NCBI RefSeq assembly: GCF_014805685.1
Contig: NC_060887.1
Coordinates: 17,080,463 to 17,144,462 of the forward strand
Length of the DNA: 64,000 bases
Origin: Silurus meridionalis
Lineage: Eukaryota; Chordata; Actinopteri; Siluriformes; Siluridae
Reading direction: 5' to 3'
Below are positions 61,040 through 64,000 of this stretch, piece by piece. The notes under the pieces are model-generated. The model searched no databases. It saw only the letters and a list, made by a program, of their open reading frames with translations, and had not been told where the DNA came from. Each line of letters starts with the position of its first letter. Within the stretch, counting starts at the first letter, position 1. A program made the translations under genes and the position numbers.

Positions 61040-61800
61040 TAATACAAATATTGCTTTGGATAGGACAGGATTTAAAGACTCTGGTACAGCCAAGCTAAAC
61101 AAGCTTCAGTTAGTTTAGAATGCGGCAGCAAGAGTTCTTACAAGTTCAAGAAAATATGATCATATAACCCCAATCTTATCGTCCTTGCACTGGCTTCCTG
61201 TTAAGTTTCGAATAGACTACAAACTACTACTTCTTACTTATAAAGCCCTAAAAGGTTTGGCTTCCATGTATCTATCCAGTCTTTTAACACGCTACAATCC
61301 ATCACGCTCCCTGAGATCTCAAAACTCTGGACTTCTAGTAGTTCCTAAAATAGCAAAGTCCACTAAAGGCGGTAGATCATTCTCACATTTAGCTCCTAAA
61401 CTTTGGAACAGTCTTCCTGACAGTGTTTGAGGCTCAGACACACCCTCCCAGTTTAAGTGCAGATTAAAAACGTATCTTTTTAGCAAAGCCTACACATAAC
61501 ACACGTCTCACATCAAAACCTGGAGCTCCAGAACATATGATCACATGCACATTATCAACTTGTGCTGTTAATATCATGAACAGCAGCTACGCTAATGTCT
61601 CTCCACTGCTTCTCTTTTTCTCCCCATCCCAAGGCATCCTGAGGTTTGGCCAGCTCCAGTCATGTCCCACCTCATGAAGATTGTGGACCTTTGAAGAAGT
61701 AGATGCCGATCTCGCAAACATCCCGTACCATCTAGGGACGGCACATGCATGCAGTAGACACATGCATAAATCTACTGCCACATGCATAAAAAAAATATGA
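61040..61800 (+). mobile_element. Rex1/L2-like LINE 3' fragment
   Basis: Plus-strand frames give KLNKLQLV, a stop, then NAAARVLTSSRKYDHITPI, LHWLPVKFRIDYKLLLLTYK, LTRYNPSRSLRSQNSGLLVV, SHLAPKLWNSLPDSV, a stop, and FKCRLKTYLFSKAYT. These are C-terminal motifs of CR1/L2/Rex1-type LINE ORF2. A 3' region with CATGTCCCACC and ATCCCGTACCATCTAGGG follows. In-frame stops mark it as inactive. Orientation is opposite to the neighbouring LINE piece at 60,656-60,950, so the two are independent insertions. Confidence 0.75.
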
Positions 61801-63615
61801 ATTGAATTTAACATACCAGTTGTCTATCCTTCGCAGGCAATTTAGTTATATAAATTATACTTTTATTTATTTATTCATTTATTTATGTATTTATTCACAA
61901 TTTTTAAATGTATAATAAATTCAGATAGATAGTTCTGCTCATTATTGTTGCCTTGATTCTTCTCAATTTTTTCCTTTTAAATTTCAGTTTATGGTCACAG
62001 TTTATAAAAAAACGCTTTGTGTCTGCTCTTTAGGTGTTTCAAAGTTACATGGCTTCAGGTATACCAGGTCTGCAAGATTGCATTGATATTTCCACAGAAG
62101 TGAATCAGCCAATAAAAATTATCAATTGAAATTACATGTAACTTATGCAATTATAAGCTTTATTTGCCAACACCAGAGGACACTGTTACAAAACTGCCAA
62201 AGTGCAGGCTTTCCTCTGGCCACACAACCATAAAGTTCATATCAGTAGAGTGTTGAAGTGATGACGTTTGACCTTTTCCATCTTTACACATGATCTCTGG
62301 AGCTCAATCAGAGTTTCCATTGAGTTTAAGGAAATTGAACTAACAATTGTGGGGATGCATTCTCTCCATTTGCTCAATTTTGCCAGGCAATCAGAGTAAT
62401 TTAAGAATTATGGATGCTACTGTCCTCTTGGGCACCTAACAATGCAGCAGAATATTTTTTACATCCTTCGTCCAAATTTGTGCCTCAACACAATCCTTTG
62501 GCCTTTTGGCTTATTTTTTGATTCTTTTTTTGAAACCTTATTTTATCATGTGCCAATGCTAACAGAATTTCTCGCCAACTGCAACCAAAAACTGGAATTG
62601 AAGCCTTCATTTCCAAACATACTATACGCATGCAGTATATGCATTCCACTTTCAAATATTGCTTCACTGAGTGATACAATATTACAGAATTGATAAACAA
62701 CCACTTTGTTTTTAAAGCTGTAGTAATAATGCCTAAAAACTGTGTAAAAGTGACACATTCAGTAAGGATGTTTAAAACAAGTAAAAAAGATGTTGAAAGC
62801 CAGTATAAAACCGTCATAGTAAACTTCCCACTAAAATGCTTCTTTCTGAAAGTTGGCCAGGCCCAAAATAACTACTGATAACTGGATGACTGGAATTAGG
62901 GTCATATAAATGAAGGGTGTGGCACTATTAACTTGCCATGTTGAATAATTTTAATAAATTTTAACATTTATAAACATAGACAAATCAACTAAAATGTATT
63001 TATTTATTTTGTATTTATTTATTTTTTTTCTGGAGCAGCTTGCAAAGGTAATTCACAAAACCCTTCACTGATATCTCACTTATGCTATCTCTGTTTTTTT
63101 CAGTGAACTCATATAATATGTTACTGATCTTTAAACGTAATGATAACAGCTTGCAATATCTTCTCAATCTGATTGGTCCTTTTGATTATCAGTGAACAAC
63201 TGAAAACATCATAACTGATAAAGTACAGCACAATCTTACAGTAGTTCTTACAAAGGGTTTTAAATTTAACTGGCACTGAACAAAGTCCCATGTTGGCCCA
63301 ATATAATGCAAGTCAAAAGAGTCTATATTACTATTGTTTATTTCAGTGTAATTATTAAATACATATTAAAATGTATAAAGCTGGGTATTTAAAAACCTAC
63401 AGCCCCTGAAATTCTAACAACTGCTTAGTATACTGTTAATAAATTGCATACTGAATAATGCAGTTAAGAATTTGAATATTGCTGTAATTATTATTTGCAT
63501 GAACAAATATGACCGAAATGTAATAATTAAAACCACATATCTTCCAAATAAAAACGTGTTTTACATATATATTAATTTTGGATTAGTTTTCTGTTTGTAC
63601 TGGCCTTGAAATCAT
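61801..63615. other. Intergenic, nothing recognised
   Basis: AT-rich sequence with TTTA-type low complexity at 61,860-61,905 and 62,998-63,030. Short open frames on both strands have no recognisable family. Confidence 0.5.
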
Positions 63616-63619
63616 TCAT

Positions 63620-63790
63620 CTCTAGTAAACGCTTTATCTTAGTCAGGGACATGTTGGATCTGGAGATACAGAAATCACAGGGACACTGGGTGGATCCTGG
63701 TGCACAATGTACACATACTGTATGCAGACACAGGGGGATTTCAGCATAGACAATTCATTTTAAGGCAGGTGGGTGGGAGGAAAATAACAT
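63620..63790 (+). repeat. Common fish interspersed repeat, degraded copy
   Basis: Contains CGCTTTATCTTAGTCAGGGA, GGATCTGGAGATACAGAAAT, GGGACACTGGGTGG and a TTTCAGCATAGACAATTCA segment. This is the same dispersed family as at 42,770-43,110, covering a partly different section. Confidence 0.6.
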
Positions 63791-63859
63791 GGCAAATTAT
63801 GCTTTGTCCTACTATGGTGTCCTAATTATGGTGTCCTACTATGGACACCCAAGTAGGAC

Positions 63860-64000
63860 ACTCCAGTTCTTCTACTCCAAACTTGGAAAACCATGTCCTT
63901 ATGCAGATTACTTTGTGTACAGATGCATTGGCATGCTGGAACAGATTTGGGCATTTTAATTCCAGTGGAGCAAAATTGTATTCTACAGCATACAAAGATG
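63860..64000 (-). mobile_element. Tc1-like transposon fragment, runs off the window
   Basis: Contains CACTCCAGTTCTTCTACTCC, CTTGGAAAACCATGTCCTT, GGCATGCTGGAACAG and TACAGCATACAAAGATG. This is the antisense of the C-terminal transposase half of the same fish Tc1-like family as at 24,256-24,665. The frame is broken. The remainder lies to the right of the window. Confidence 0.7.

Overview
The window is vertebrate, almost certainly teleost fish, nuclear DNA. It is AT-rich, has one very sparse multi-exon gene, long (CA)n/(GT)n microsatellites, Tc1-like transposon remnants and several decayed LINE fragments of kinds common in fish. The exact order cannot be fixed from sequence alone; a catfish-like or other otophysan genome would fit.

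The only protein-coding gene I can prove is fhod3 (FHOD-type formin) on the minus strand. Its first three coding exons lie at 43,627-43,791, 34,666-34,772 and 28,152-28,216. They join in frame with consensus splice sites and encode residues 1-112, essentially the N-terminal GTPase-binding-like domain. The promoter is a CpG-rich block at about 43.8-44.5 kb with a TATA-like box. The short 5' leader holds two upstream AUGs, one of them an immediate start-stop element (ATG TAG). Everything from 28,151 down to position 1 is intron 3, whose other end lies outside the window. Introns 3, 2 and 1 contain microsatellites, a Tc1-like internal-deletion element at 16.7-17.1 kb, a second Tc1-like fragment at 24.3 kb, an unexplained duplicated block (23.06 and 24.84 kb) and a 30-bp perfect palindrome at 33.84 kb.

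The region upstream of fhod3 (44.5-64 kb) has no recognisable host gene. It is a transposon and repeat neighbourhood: an L2-type LINE 3' end (44.9-45.8 kb), a decayed RTE-type LINE (48.06-50.88 kb), then a 9.4-kb tandem array (50.89-60.26 kb). Beyond these lie a (GT)n tract, two more LINE ORF2 tail fragments (60.65-60.95 and 61.04-61.8 kb), a common fish interspersed repeat and a Tc1-like fragment running off the right edge.

The most unusual object is the 9.4-kb array. About 33 head-to-tail copies of a roughly 306-bp monomer each, with exceptions, carry a tRNA-like segment with recognisable Pol III A and B boxes followed by a T-run. This looks like a tRNA-derived SINE that became a satellite. 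It has a diverged edge type on both flanks, a different interior type, and a three-fold near-identical 498-bp higher-order repeat in the centre. Whether it is transcribed or functional cannot be told from sequence.
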